Assembly: GCA_029961685.1 (NCBI GenBank)
Contig: JARWKL010000009.1
Span: 20,145,237-20,209,236, forward strand
DNA: 64,000 nt
Direction: 5' to 3'
From: Aristolochia californica
Lineage: Eukaryota; Streptophyta; Magnoliopsida; Piperales; Aristolochiaceae
Shown here one piece after another: positions 39,500 to 53,621 of this stretch. Numbering within the stretch: the first letter of the stretch is position 1; each line of letters starts with the position of its first letter. The translations under genes and the position numbers were made by a program. Below the pieces are notes generated by a model. That model was not told where the DNA came from. It saw only the letters and a list, made by a program, of their open reading frames with translations, and ran no database searches.

Positions 39500-42400
39500 C
39501 ACTAGTACAACAACCCCAATAGCTTGGAATTTGATAAGAAAGAGATATTTTTACACATGCATTAAAAAATGGATATGCATGCTTGAAACATGTTAAATAT
39601 GCAAATGACCTATGGATCCAAAGCTTTTAAAGAGAATAAAAAATTTCTCATTAAATTCTCAAGTGAACGTGCGGTAGGATATTTAATCGAGTCAAACAAG
39701 CCATTATTTTGCCCATTTACAAAAAGCTGACCTAACGATCATTGATGATTTTTAAACTGATTTACCAAGCGTAACGGGCCATATTTTTGTAAGGAATGAC
39801 TTTTGGGATGGGATTCAAGACTCAGTTAAAATTCCCTTGCCTCCCCTTTTCCCAACGATTGCAAAACCTTATATATAAAAAATAAAAAGAGGTTTAAATC
39901 TCTTAAAATTACAGAATTTTTTTTGAAATATCTCTCTCTATAATTTTGCATTGTGCATTTCCAATGTAGATGTATTCTTTTTTCATATATCAAAACTTGA
40001 GTTTTCACTTTTCCCTTCATCTTGTAGACAAAAAAGAGAATAGATGACAACGAAATGAAAATTTTAGAGTTTGTGTATGGAAAAAATTTAAAGCAATAAA
40101 AAATGTAAGTAAAGAAAATTTATTCACACACCACAAATGAACACAAATGTTTTGTCATCCAAGTTTGGGAAATTGCACTAGTACAACAACCCCAATAGCT
40201 TGGAATTTGATAAGAAAGAGATATTTCTACACATGCTTTAAAAAATGGATATGCTTGCTTGAAACATGTTAAAGATGCAAATGACCTATGGATCCAAACC
40301 TTTTAAAGAGAATAAAAAGTTGCTCATTAAATTCTCAAGTGAACGTGCGGTGGGATATTTAATCGAGTCAAACAAGCCATTATTTTGAACATTTACAAAA
40401 AGCTGAACTAACGATCATTGATGGTTGTAAACTGATTTATCATGCATAACGGGCCATATTTTTGTTAGGAATGACTTTTGTGTTGGGATTCAACACTCAG
40501 TTAAAATTCCCTCGCCTCCCCTTTTCTCGACGATTGCAAAACCTAATCTATAAAAATTAAATAGAGGTTTAAATCCCTAAAAATTATATAAACGTTTTAG
40601 AAATATCTCTCTCTATAATTTTCCATTGTGCATTTCCGTTTGAGATGTATAGTTTTTTCTCTACTGAAAACTTGAGTATTCACTTTTCCCTTCATCTCGT
40701 AGACAAAAAAGAGAATTTATCACAACGAAATGAAAACTTTAGAGTTTGTGTATGGAAAAAATTTAAAGCAATGACAAAAGTAAGTAGATAAAATTGATTC
40801 ACACACCACAAATGTACACAAAATTTTGTCATCCAAGTTTGGGAAATTGCACTAGTACAACAACCCCAATAGCTTGGAATTTGATAAGAAAGAGATATTT
40901 CTACACATGCATTAAAAAATGGATATGCATGCTTGAAACATGTTACATATACAAATGACCTAAGGATCCAAAGCTTTTAAAGAGAATAAAAAATTGCTCA
41001 TTAAATTCTCAAGTGAACGTGCGGTGGGATATTTAATCGAGTCAAACAAGCCACTATTTTGCCCATTTAAAAAAAGCAGACCTAACGATCATTGATGATT
41101 GTAAAGTGATTTATCATGCGTAACGTGCCATATTTTTGTAAGGAATGACTTTTGGGTTGGGATTCAACACTCAGTTAAAATTCCCTCGCCTCCCCTTTTC
41201 CCGACGATTGGAAAACCTGATATATAAAAACTAAAAAGGGTTTAAATCAATAAAAATTACAGATACATTTTGGAAATATCTCTCTCTATATTTGTGCATT
41301 GTGCATTACCATTTTAGATGTATACATTTTTTGTTAAATCAAAACTTGAGTTTACACTTTTCCCTTCATCTCGTAGAAAAAAAAGAGAATCGATGACAAC
41401 GGAATGAAAATTTTAGAGTTTGTGAATAGAAAAAATTTAAAGCAATAAAAACGTAAGTAAAATTTATTCACACACCACAAATGAACACAAAAGTTCTGTT
41501 ATCCAAGTTTGGGAAATTCCACTAGTTCAACAACACCAATAGATTGGAATTTGATAAGAAAGAGATTTTTCTACACATGCTTTAAAAAATGGATATGCAT
41601 GCTTGAAACATGTTAAAGATGCAAATGACCTATGGATCCAATCCTTTTAGAGAGAATAACTAACAGCTCATGAATTCTCAAGTGAACGTGCAGTGGGATA
41701 TTTGACCAAGTCAAACAAGCCATTATTTTGCCCATTTACAAAAAGCGAACCTAACCATCATTGATGATTGTAAAGTGATTTATCAAGCATAACGGGCCAT
41801 ATTTTTATAAGGAATGAATTTTGGTTTGGGATTCAACACTCAGTTAAAATTCCCTCGCCTCTCTATTTCCCGACGATTGCAAAACCTGATATATAAAAAC
41901 TAAAATGAGGTTTAAATCCCTAAGAATTACAGAAATTTTTTGGAAATATCTCTCTATATATTTGTGCAATGTGAATTTTTATTTTAGATGTATACATTTT
42001 TCTTAAATCAAAACTTGAGTTTTCACTTTTCCCTTCATCTCGTAGACCAAAAAAAGAATAGATGACAACAAAATGAAAATTTTAGACTTTGTGTATGGAA
42101 AACATTTTAAGCAATAACAAACGTAAGTAAAGAAAATTTATTCACACAACACAAATGAACACAAAAGTTTTGTCATCCAAGTTTGGGAAATTCAACTAGA
42201 CCAACAGCCCCAATGGATTGGAATTTCATAACAATGTGATTTTTCTACACATACTTTAAGAATGGGTATGCATGCTTGAAACATGTTAAAGATGCAAAGG
42301 ACCTATGGATCCTAACCTTTTAAAGAGAATAACAAACCGCTCATTGGATTCTCAAATGAAGATGCGGTGGGATATTTACTCGAGTCAAACAAGCCATTAT

Positions 42401-42866
42401 TTTGCCCATTTTCAAAAAGCAGACCTAAGGATCATTGATGATTGTAAAGTGATTTATCGTGCGTAACGGGCCATATTTTTGTAAGGAATGACTTCTGGGT
42501 TGGAATTCAACACTTACTTAAAATTCCCTCGTCTCCCCATTTACCAACGATTGCAAACCTTATATATAAAAACTAAAAAGAGGTTTAAATCCATAAAAAT
42601 TATAGAAACTTTTTTGAAATATCTTTCTCTATAATTTTGCATTGTGGATTTACATTTTAGATGTATACTTTTTCCTTAAATCAAAACTTTAGTTTTCACT
42701 TTTCCCTTCATCTCGTAGACAAAACAGAGAGTAGATGACAACGAAATGAAAATTTTAGAGTTTGTATATGGAAAAAATTGAAAGCAATAAAAAACGTAAG
42801 TAAAGAAAATTTATTCACACACCACAAATGAACACAAAAGTTTTGTCATCCATGTTTGGGAAATTG
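39500..42866 (+). repeat. Units 60-64, classes A-A-A-C-B
   Basis: Cores at 39571, 40247, 40921, 41591 and 42264. The interval from the tail of unit 59 to unit 60 recurs from the tail of unit 61 to unit 62, 1,350 bp apart, marked by CCTAATCTATAAAAA, TTCTCTACTGAAAAC, GAGTATTCAC, AAATGTACACAAAATTTTG and CACATGCATTAAAAAATGG. Unit 63 is C with the short CAGCTCATGAATTCTC. Unit 64 is B with tag CACTAGACC-like AACTAGACC, and the C-to-B transition carries GAAAACATTTTAAGC. Confidence 0.82.
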
Positions 42867-45552
42867 CACTAGTACAACAACCCCAATAGCTTGGACTTTG
42901 ATAAGAAAGAGATATTTCTACACATGCTTTAAAAAATGGATATGCATGCTTGAAACATGTTAAAGATGCAAATGACCTATGGATCCAAACCTTTTAAAGA
43001 GAATAAAAAGTTGCTCATTAAATTCTAAAGTGAACGTGCGGTGGTATATTTAACCGAGTCAAACAAGCCATTATTTTGCCCATTTACAAAAAGCTGACCT
43101 AAAGATCATTGATGATTGTAAACTGATTTATCATGCGTAACGGGCCATATTTTTGTTAGGAATGACTTTTGGGTTGGGATTCAACACTCAGTTAAAATTC
43201 CCTCGCCTCCCCTTTTCCCGACGATTGCAAAACCTTATCTATAAAAACTCGAAAGAGGTTTAAATCCCTAAAAATTACATAAACGTTTTGGAAATATCTC
43301 CCTCTATAATTTTTCATTGTGCATTTCCATTTTAGATGTATACTTTTTTCTCTACTGAAAATTTGAGTTTTCACTTTTCCCTTCATGTCGTAGACAAAAA
43401 AGAGAATTGATGACAATGAAATGAAAATTTTAGACTTTGTGTGTGGAAAAAATTTAAGCAATGACAAAAGTAAGTAAAGAAAATTTATTCACACACCACA
43501 AATGAACACAAGCGTTTTTTCATCCAAGTTTGGGAAATTCCACTAGTACAACAACCCCAATAGCTTGGAATTTGATAAGAAAGAGATATTTCAACACATG
43601 CTTTAAAAAATGGATATGCATGCTTGAAACATGTTAAATATGCAAATGACCTATGGATCCAAACCTTTTTAAAGAGAATAAAAAATTGCTCATCAAATTC
43701 TCAAGTGAACGTGCGGTGGGATATTTAACCGAGTCAAACAAGCCATTATTTTGCCCATTTAAAAAAAGCTGACCTAACGATCATTGATGATTGTAAAGTG
43801 ATTTATCATGCGTAACAGGCCATATTTTTGTAAGGAATGTCTTTCCGGTTGGGATTCAACACTCAGTTAAAATTCCCTCTCCTCCCCTTTTCCCGACGAT
43901 TGGAAAACCTGATATATAAAAACTGAAAAAGGATTAAATCCCTAAAAATTACAGATACGTTTTGGAAATATCTCTCTCTGTATTTGTTCATTGTGCATTT
44001 CCATTTTAGATGTATACATTTTTCTTAAATCAAAACTTGAGTTTACACTTTTCCCTTCATCACGTACAAAAAAAAGAGATTAGATGACAACGGAATGAAA
44101 ATTGTAGAGTTTGTGTATGGAAAAAATATAAAGCAATAAAAATGTAAGTAAAATTTATTCACACACCACAAATGAACACAAAAGTTTTGTCATCCAAGTT
44201 TGGGAAATTCCACTAGTTCAACAACCCCAATAGATTGGAATTTGATAAGAAAGAGATTTTTCTGCACATGCTTTAAAAATGGATATGCATGCTTGAAACA
44301 TGTTAAAGATGCAAATGACCTATGGATCCAATCCTTTTAAAGAGAATAACAAACAACTCATGAATTCTCAAGTGAACGTGCGGTGGGATATTTGACCGAG
44401 TCAAACAAGCCATTATTTTGTCCATTTACAAAAAGCTAACCTAACCATCATTGATGATTGTAAAGTGATTTATCAAGCATAACGGGCCATATTTTTGTGA
44501 GGAATGAATTTTGGGATGGGATTCAACACTCAATTAAAATTTCCTTGCCTCTCCTTTTCCCGACGATTGCAAAACCTGATATATAAAAACAAAAAAGAGG
44601 TTTAAATCCCTAAAAATTATAGAAAATTTTTGGAAATATCACTCTCTATATTTGTGCAATGTGCATTTCCATTTTAGATGTATACATTTTTCTTAAATCA
44701 AAACTTGAGTTTTCACTTTTCCCTTCATCTTGTAGACCAAAAAGAGAATAGATGACAACAAAATGAAAATTTTAGACTTTGTGTATGGAAAACATTTTAA
44801 GCAATAACAAATGTAAGTAAAGAAAATTTATTCAGGCAACACAAATGAACACAAAAGTTTTGTCATCCAAGTTTGGGAAATTCAACTAGATCAACAACCC
44901 CAATGGATTGGAATTTGATAACAAAGAGATTTTTCTACACATACTTTACAAAATGGATATGCATGCTTGAAACATGTTAAAGATACAAATGACCTATGGA
45001 TCCTAACCTTTTAAAGAGAATAACAAACCGCTCATTGGATTCTCAAGAGAACGTGCGGTGGGATATTTAACCGAGTCAAACAAGCCATTATTTTGCCCAT
45101 TTAAAAAAAGCTGACCTAACGATCATTGATGATTGTAAAGTGATTTATCATGCGTAACGGGCCATATTTTTGTAAGGAATAACTTTTGGGTTGGGATTCA
45201 ACACTCAGTTAAAATTCCCTCACCTCCCCTTTTCCCAACGATTAGAAAACCTGATATATAAAAACTAGAAAAGGTTTAAATCCCTCAAAATTACAGCTAA
45301 GTGTTGGAAATATCTTTCTCTGTATTTGTGCATTGTGCATTTCCATTTTAGATGTATACATTTTTCTTACATCAAAACTTGAGTTTACACTTTTCCCTTC
45401 ATCTCGTAGAAAAAAAAGAGAATAGATGACAACGGAATGAAAATTTTAGAGTTTGTGTATGGAAAAAATTTAAAGCAATAAAAACGTAAGTAAAATTTAT
45501 TGACACACCACAATTGAACACAAAAGTTTTGTCATCCAAGTTTGGGAAGTTC
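42867..45552 (+). repeat. Units 65-68, clean A-A-C-B tetramer
   Basis: Cores at 42938, 43612, 44281 and 44955. Units 67-68 repeat units 63-64 about 2,690 bp on: C with CATGAATTCTC and GATATTTGACC, then GAAAACATTTTAAGC, then B with AAATTCAACTAGATC and GATAACAAAGAG. Unit 68 changes after its GGATTCTC to C-type GAACGTGCGG and TTTAACCGAG, so it is a B/C chimera. Confidence 0.85.
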
Positions 45553-48500
45553 CACTAGTTCAACAACCCCAATAGATTGGAATTTGATAAGAAAGAAATT
45601 TTTCTACACATGCTTTAAAAAATGGATATGCATGCTTGAAACATGTTAAAGATGCAAATCACCTATGGCTCCAAACCTTTTAAAGAGAATAACAAGCAGC
45701 TCATAAATTCTCAAGTGAAAGTGCAGTGGGATATTTGACCGAGTCAAACAAGCCATTATTTTTCCCATTTAAAAAAAGCTGACCTAACGGTCATTGATGA
45801 TTGTAAAGTGATTCATCATGCGTAACGGGCCATATTTTTGTAAGGAATGACTTTTGGTTGGGATTCAACACTCAGTTAAAATTCCCTCACCTCCCCTTTT
45901 CCCGACTATTGTAAAACCTGATATATAAAAACTAAAAAAGGTTAAAATCCCTCAAAATTACAGATACGTTTTGGAAATATCTCTCTCTGTATTTGTGCAT
46001 TGTGCATTTCCATTTTAGATGTATACATTTTTCTTAAATCAAAACTTGAGTTTACACTTTTCCCTTCATCTCGTAGAAAAAAAAGAGAATAGATTACAAC
46101 GGAATGAAAATTTTAGAGTTTGTGTACGGAAAAAATTTAAAGCAATAAAAACGTAAGTAAAATTTATTCACACACCACAATTGGACACAAAAGTTTTGTC
46201 ATCCAAGTTTGGGAAGTTCCACTAGTTCAACAACCCCAATAGATTGGAATTTGATAAGAAAGAAATTTTTCTACACATGCTTTAAAAAATGGATATGCAT
46301 GCTTGAAACATGTTAAAGATGCAAATCACCTATGGATCCAAACCTTTTAAAGAGAATAACAAGCAGCTCATGAATTCTCAAGTGAACGTGCGGTGGGATA
46401 TTTGACCGAGTCAAACAAGCCATTATGTTGCCCATTTACAAAAAGCTAACCTAACGGTCATTGATGATTGTAAACTGATTTATCATGCGTAACGGGCCAT
46501 ATTTTTGTAAGGAATGACTTTTGGGTTGGGATTCAACACTCAGTTAAAATTCCCTCGCCTCCCCTTTTCCCGACTATTGCAAAACATGATATATAAAAAC
46601 TAAAAAGATGTTTAAATCCCTAAAAATTATAGAAACTTTTTGGAAATATCTCTCTCTATATTTGTGCAATGTGCATTTCCATTTTAGATGTATACATTTT
46701 TCTTAAATCAAAACTTGAGTTTTCACTTTTCCCTTCATCTCGTAGACCAAAAAGAGAATAGATGACAACAAAATGAAAATTTTAGACTTTGTGTATGGAA
46801 AACATTTTAAGCAATTACAAACGTAAGTAAAGAAAATTTATTCACACAACACAAATGAACACAAAAGTTTTGTCATCCATGTTTGGGAAATTCAACTAGA
46901 TCAACAACCCCAATGGATTGGAATTTGATAACAAAGAGATTTTTTTACACATACTTTAAAAAATGGATATGCATGCTTGAAACATGTTAAAGATGCAAAT
47001 GACCTATGGATCCTAACCTTTTAAAGAGAATAACAAACCGCTCATTGGATTCTCAGGTGAACATGCAGTGGGATATTTACTCGAGTCAAACAAACCATTA
47101 TTTTGTCCATTTACAAAAAGCTGACCTAAGGATCATTGATGATTGTAAAGTGATTTATCAGGCGTAACCGGCCATATTTTTGTAAGGAATGACTTTTGGG
47201 TTGGGATTCAACACTGAGTTAAAATTCCCTCGCCTCCCCCTTTCCCGACGATTGCAAAACCTTATATATAAAAAATAAAAAGAGGTTTAAATCCCTAAAA
47301 ATTATAGAAATTTTTTTGAAATATCTTTCTCTACAATTATGCATTGTGGATTTACATTTTAGATGTATACTTTTTTCTTAAATCAAAACTTGAGTTTTCA
47401 CTTTTCCCTTCATCTCGTAGACAAAACAGAGAGTAGATGACAACGAAATGAAAATTTTAGAGTTTCTATTTGGAAAAAATTGAAAGCAATAAAAAACGTA
47501 AGTAAAGAAAATTTATTCAGACACCACAAATGAACACAAAAGTTTTGTCATCCAAGTGTGAGAAATTCCACTAGTACAACAACCCCAATAGCTTGGAATT
47601 TGATATGAAAGAGATATTTCTACACATGCTTTAAAAAATGGATATGCATGCTTGAAACATGTTAAAGATGCAAATGACCTATGGATCCAAACCTCTTAAA
47701 GATAATAAAATGTTGCTAATTAAATTATCAAGTGAACGTGCAGGGGGATATTTAACCGAGTCAAACAAGCCATTATTTTGCCCATTTACAAAAAGCTGAC
47801 CTAATGATCATTGATGATTTTAAACTGATTTACCATGTGTAACGGGCCATATTCTTTTCAGGAATGACTTTTGGGTTGGGATTCAACACTCATTTAAAAT
47901 TCCCTTACCTCCCCTTTTCCCGACGATTGGAAAACCAGATATATAAAAACTAAAAAGAGGTTTAAATCCCTAAAAATAACAGAAACATTACGGAAATATC
48001 TCTCTCTATAATTTTCCATTGTGCATTTCCATTATAGATGTATACTTTTTTCTCAAATGAAAACTTGATTTTTCACGTTTCCCTTCATCTCGTAAAAAAA
48101 AAAGAGAATAGATGACAACGAAATGAAAATTTTAGAGTTTGTGTATGGAAAAAATTTAAACCAATGACAAAAGTAAGTAAAGAAAATTTATTCACACACC
48201 ACAAATGAACACAAAAGTTTTGTCATCCAAGTTTGGGAAATTCCACTAGTACAACAAACCGAATAAGTTGGAATTTGATAAGAAAGAGATATTTCTACAC
48301 ATGCTCTAAAAAATGGATATGCATGCTCTAAACATGTTAAATATGCAAAAGACCTATGGATCAAAACCTTTTAAAGAGAATAAAAAATTGCTCATTAAAT
48401 TCTCAAGCGAACGTGTGGTGGGATATTTAACCGAGTCAAAAAAAGCCTTTATTTTGCACATTTAAAAACAGCTGACCATACGATCATTGATGATTGTAAA

Positions 48501-49584
48501 GTGATTTATCATGCGTAACGGGCCATATTTTTGTAAGAAATGACTTTTGGGTTGGGATTCAACAATTAGTTGAAATTCCGTCGCCTCCCCTTTTCCCGAC
48601 GATTGCAAAACCTTATCTATAAAAATTAAAATGAGGTTTAAATCCGTAAAAATTACAGAAACATTTTAGAAATATCTCTCTCTATATTTGTGAATTTTGC
48701 ATTTCCATTTTATATGTATACATTTTTCTTAAATAAAAACTTGAGTTTTTACTTTTACCTTCATCTTGTAGAAAAAAGAGAATAGATGACAACGAAATGA
48801 AAATTTTAGAGTTGGTGTATGGAAAAAATTTAAAGCAATAAAAAACGTAAGTAAAATTTATTCACACACCACAAATGAACACAAAAGTTTTGTCTTCCAA
48901 GTTTGGGAAATTCCACTAGTTCAACAACCCCAATAGATTTGATTTTGATAAAAAAATGATTTTTCTACACATGCTTTAAAAAATGGATAGGCATGCTTGA
49001 AACATGTTAAATATGCAAAAGACCTATGGATCCAAACCTTTTAAAGAGAATAAAAAATTGCTCATTAAATTCTTAAGTGAACGTGTGCTGGGTTATTTCA
49101 CCGAGTAAAAAAAAGCCATTATTTTGCCCATTTTAAAAAAGCTGACCTAACGATCATTGTTGATTGTAAAGTGATTTATCATGGGTAATGGGCCATATTT
49201 TTGTAAGAAATGACTTTTGGGTTGGGATTCAACACTCAGAGTAAATTCCCTCGCCTCCCCTTTTCCCGACGATTGCAAAAGCTGATATATAAAAATTAAA
49301 AAGAGGTTTAAATCCCTAAAAATTACAGAAACTTTTTGGAAATATCTCTCTCTATATTTGTGCATTGTGCATTTCCATTTTAGATGTATACATTTTTCTT
49401 AATTCAAAAGTTGAGTTTTCACTTTTCCCTTCATCTCGTAGAAAAAAACGAGAATAGATGACAACGAAATGAAAATTTTAGAGTTTGTGTGTGGAGAAAA
49501 TTTAAAGCAATAAAAACGTAAGTAAAATTTATTCACACACCACAATTGAACACAATAGTTTTGTCATCCAAGTTTGGGAAGTTC
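45553..49584 (+). repeat. Six-unit block, copy 1 (units 69-74, C-C-B-A1-A-C)
   Basis: Cores at 45624, 46291, 46965, 47640, 48315 and 48985. Every one of these is followed by a counterpart 4,029-4,033 bp downstream. Shared rare variants: GGGAAGTTCCACTAG and AATCACCTATGG in the C units, GGATTCTCAGGTG in B, AGAGTTTCTATTTGG before A1, ACGGAAATATC, AACCGAATAAGTTGG and CATGCTCTAAACATG in A, and AGAGTAAATTCC with AATTCAAAAGTTGAG in the last C. The two leading C units are themselves a tandem doubling of about 667 bp. Confidence 0.92.
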
Positions 49585-52500
49585 CACTAGTTCAACAACC
49601 CCAATAGATTGGAATTTGATAAGAAATAAATTTTTCTACACATGCTTTAAAAAATGGATATGCATGCTTGAAACATGTTAAAGATGCAAATCACCTATGG
49701 ATACAAACCTTTTAAAGAGAATAACAAGCAGCTCATGAATTCTCAAGTGAACGTGCGGTGGGATATTTGATCGAGTCAAACAAGCCATTATTTTGCCCAT
49801 TTAAAAAAAGCTGACCTAACGATCATTGATGATTGTAAAGTGATTTATCATGCGTAACGGGCCATATTTTTGTAAGGAATGACTTTTGGGTTGGGATTCA
49901 ACACTCAGTTAAAATTCCCTCGCCAACCCTTTTCCCGACGATTGGAAAACCTGATATATAAAAACTAAAAAAGGTTTAAATCCCTCAAAATTACAGATAC
50001 GTTTTGGAAATATCTCTCTCTGTATTTGTGCATTGTGCATTTCCATTTTAGATGTATACATTTTTCTTAAATCAAAACTTGAGTTTACACTTTTCCCTTC
50101 ATCTCGTAGAAAAAAAAGAGAATAGATGACTACGGAATGAAAATTTTAGAGTTTGTGTACGGAAAAAATTTAAAGCAATAAAAACGTAAGTAAAATTTAT
50201 TGACACACCACAATTGAACACAAAAGTTTTGTCATCCAAGTTTGGGAAGTTCCACTAGTTCAACAACCCCAATAGATGGGAATTTGATAAGAAAGAAATT
50301 TTTCTACACATGGTTTAAAAACTGGATATGCATGCTTGAAACATGTTAAAGATGCAAATCACCTATGGATCCAAACCTTTTAAAGAGAATAACAAGCAGC
50401 TCATGAATTCTCAAGTGAACGTTCGGTGGGATATTTGACCGAGTCAAACAAGCCATTATTTTGCCCATTTACAAAAAGCTAACCTAACGGTCATTGATGA
50501 TTGTAAACTGATTTATCATGCGTAACGGGCCATATTTTTCTAAGGAATGACTTTTGGGTTTGGATTCAACACTCAGTTAAAATTCCCTCGCCTCCCCTTT
50601 TCCCGACTATTGCAAAACCTGATATATAAAAACTAAAAAAAGGTTTAAATCCCTAAAAATTACAGAAAATTTTTGGAAATATCTCTCTCTATATTTGTGC
50701 AATGTGCATTTCCATTTTAGATGTATACATTTTTCTTAAATCAAAACTTGAGTTTTCACTTTTCCCTTCATCTCGTAGACCAAAAAGAGAATAAATGACA
50801 ACAAAATGAAAATTTTAGACTTTGTGTATGGAAAACATTTTAAGAAATTACAAACGTAAGTAAAGAAAATTTATTCACACAACACAAATGAACACAAAAG
50901 TTTTGTCATCCATGTTTGGGAAATTCAACTAGATCAACAACCCCAATGGATTGGAATTTGATAACAAAGAGATTTTTCTACACATACTTTAAAAAATGGA
51001 TATGCATGCTTGAAACATGTTAAAGATGCAAATAACCTATGGATCCTAACCTTTTAAAGAGAATAACAAACCGCTCATTGGGTTCTCAGGTGAACATGTA
51101 GTGGGATATTTACTCGAGTCAAACAAGCCATTATTTTGTCCTTTTGCAAAAAGCTGACCTAAGGATCATTGATGATTGTAAAGTGATTTATCATGCGTAA
51201 TGGGTCATATTTTTGTAAGGAATGACTTTTGGGTTGGGATTCAACACTGAGTTAAAATTCCCTCGCCTCCCCTTTTCCCGACGATTGCAAAACCTTATAT
51301 ATAAAAACTAAAAAGAGGTTTAAATCCCTAAAAATTATAGAAACTTTTTTGAAATATCACTCTCTATAATTTTGCATTGTGGATGTACATTTTAGATGTA
51401 TACTTTTTTCTTAAATCAAAACTTGAGTTTTCACTTTTCCCTTCATCTCATAGACATAACAGAGAGTAGATGACAACGAAATGAAAATTTTAGAGTTTCT
51501 ATTTGGAAAAAATTGAAAGCAATAAAAAACGTAAGTAAAGAAAATTTATTCAGAAACCACAAATGAACACAAAAGTTTTGTCATCCAAGTGTGAGAAATT
51601 CCACTAGTACAACAACCCCAATAGCTTGGAATTTGATATGAAAGAGATATTTCTACACATGCTTTAAAAAATGGATATGCATGCTTGAAACATGTTAAAG
51701 ATGCAAATGACCTATGGATCCAAACCTTTTAAAGATAATAAAAAGTTGCTCATTAAATTATCAAGTGAACGTGCAGTGGGATATTTAACCGAGTCAAACA
51801 AGCCATTATTTTGCCCATTTACAAAAAGCTGCCTAACGATCATTGATGATTTTAAACTGATTTACCATGCGTAACGGGCCATATTCTTTCACGAATGACT
51901 TTTGGGTTGGGATTCAACACTCATTTAAAATTCCCTTACCTCCCCTTTTCTCGACGATTGGAAAACCTGATATATAAAAACTAAAAAGATGTATAAATCC
52001 ATAAAAATAACAGAAACGTTACGGAAATATCTCTCTATAATTTTCCATTGTGAATTTCCATTATAGATGTATACTTTTTTCTCAAATGAAAACATGAGTT
52101 TTCACTTTTCCCTTCACCTCGTAAAAAAAAAAGAGAATAGATGACAACGAAATGAAAATTTTAGAGTTTGTGTATGGAAAAAATTTAAAACAATGACAAA
52201 AGTAAGTAAAGAAAATTTATTCACACACCACAAATGAACACAAAAGTTTTGTCATCCAAGTTTTGGAAATTCCACTAGTACAAAAAACCGAATAAGTTGG
52301 AATTTGATAAGGAAGAGATATTTCTTCACATGCTCTAAAAAATGGATATGCATGCTCTAAACATGTTAAATGTGCAAAATACCTATGGATCAAAACCTTT
52401 TAAAGAGAATAAAAAATTGCTCATTAAATTCTCAAGTGAACGTGTGGTGGGATATTTAACCGAGTCAAAAAAAGCCTTTATTTTGCACATTTAAAAAAAG

Positions 52501-53621
52501 TTGACCATACGATCGTTGATGATTGTAAAGTGATTTATCATGCGTAATGGGCCATATTTTTGTAAGAAATGACTTTTGGGTTGGGATTCAACAATCAGTT
52601 GAAATTCCCTCGCCTCCCCTTTTCCCGACGATTGCAAAACCTGATCAATAAAAATTGAAAAGAGGTTTAAATCCGTAAAAATTACAGAAACATTTTAGAA
52701 ATATCTCTCTCTATATTTGTGAATTGTGCATTTCCATTTTAGATGTATAAATTTTTCTTAAATAAAAACTTGAGTTTTTACTTTTACCTTCATCTTGTAG
52801 AAAAAAAAGAGAATAGATGACAACGAAATGAAAATTTTAGAGTTGTTGTATGGAAAAAATTTAAAGCAATAAAAAACGTAAGTAAAATTTATTCTCACAC
52901 CACAAATGAACACAAAAGTTTTGTCTTCCAAGTTTGGGAAATTCCACTAGTTCAACAACCCCAATAGATTTGAATTTGATAAAAAAATGATTTTCCTCCA
53001 CATGCTTTAAAAAATGGATATGCATGCTTGAAACATGTTAAATATGCAAAAGACCTATGGATCCAAACCTTTTAAAGAGAATAAAAAATTGCTCATTAAA
53101 TTCTTAAGTGAACGTGTGCTGGGATATTTCACCGAGTAAAAAAAAAGCCATTATTTTGCCCATTTAAAAAAAGCTGACCTAACGATCATTGTTGATTGTA
53201 AAGTGATTTATCATGGGTAACGGGCCATATTTTTGTAAGAAATGACTTTTGGGTTGGGATTCAACACTCAGAGTAAATTCCCTCGCCTCCCCTTTTCCCG
53301 ACGATTGCAAAACCTGATATATAAAAATTAAAAAGAGGTTTAAATCCCTAAAAATTACAGAAACTTTTTGGAAATATCTCTCTCTATATTTGTGCATTGT
53401 GCATTTCCATTTTAGTTTTATACATTTTTCTTAATTCAAAAGTTGAGTTTTCACTTTTCCCTTCATCTCGTAGAAAAAAAAGAGAATAGATGACAACGAA
53501 ATGAAAATTTTAGACTTTGTGTATGGAAAAATTTTAAAACAATAAGAAACGTAAGTAAAGAAAATTTATTCACACAACACAAAAGAACGCAAAAGTTTTG
53601 TCATCCAAGTTTGGGAAATTC
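49585..53621 (+). repeat. Six-unit block, copy 2 (units 75-80, C-C-B-A1-A-C)
   Basis: Cores at 49656, 50324, 50998, 51673, 52344 and 53016. It is the partner of the preceding block, with scattered substitutions only (about 97-98% by eye). The true exchange point lies near 49.40-49.50 kb: there the end of unit 74 follows unit 80 up to the A-run and then switches to the lead-in of a C unit. The duplicated unit is therefore better placed at about 45.45-49.48 and 49.48-53.51 kb. Confidence 0.92.
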
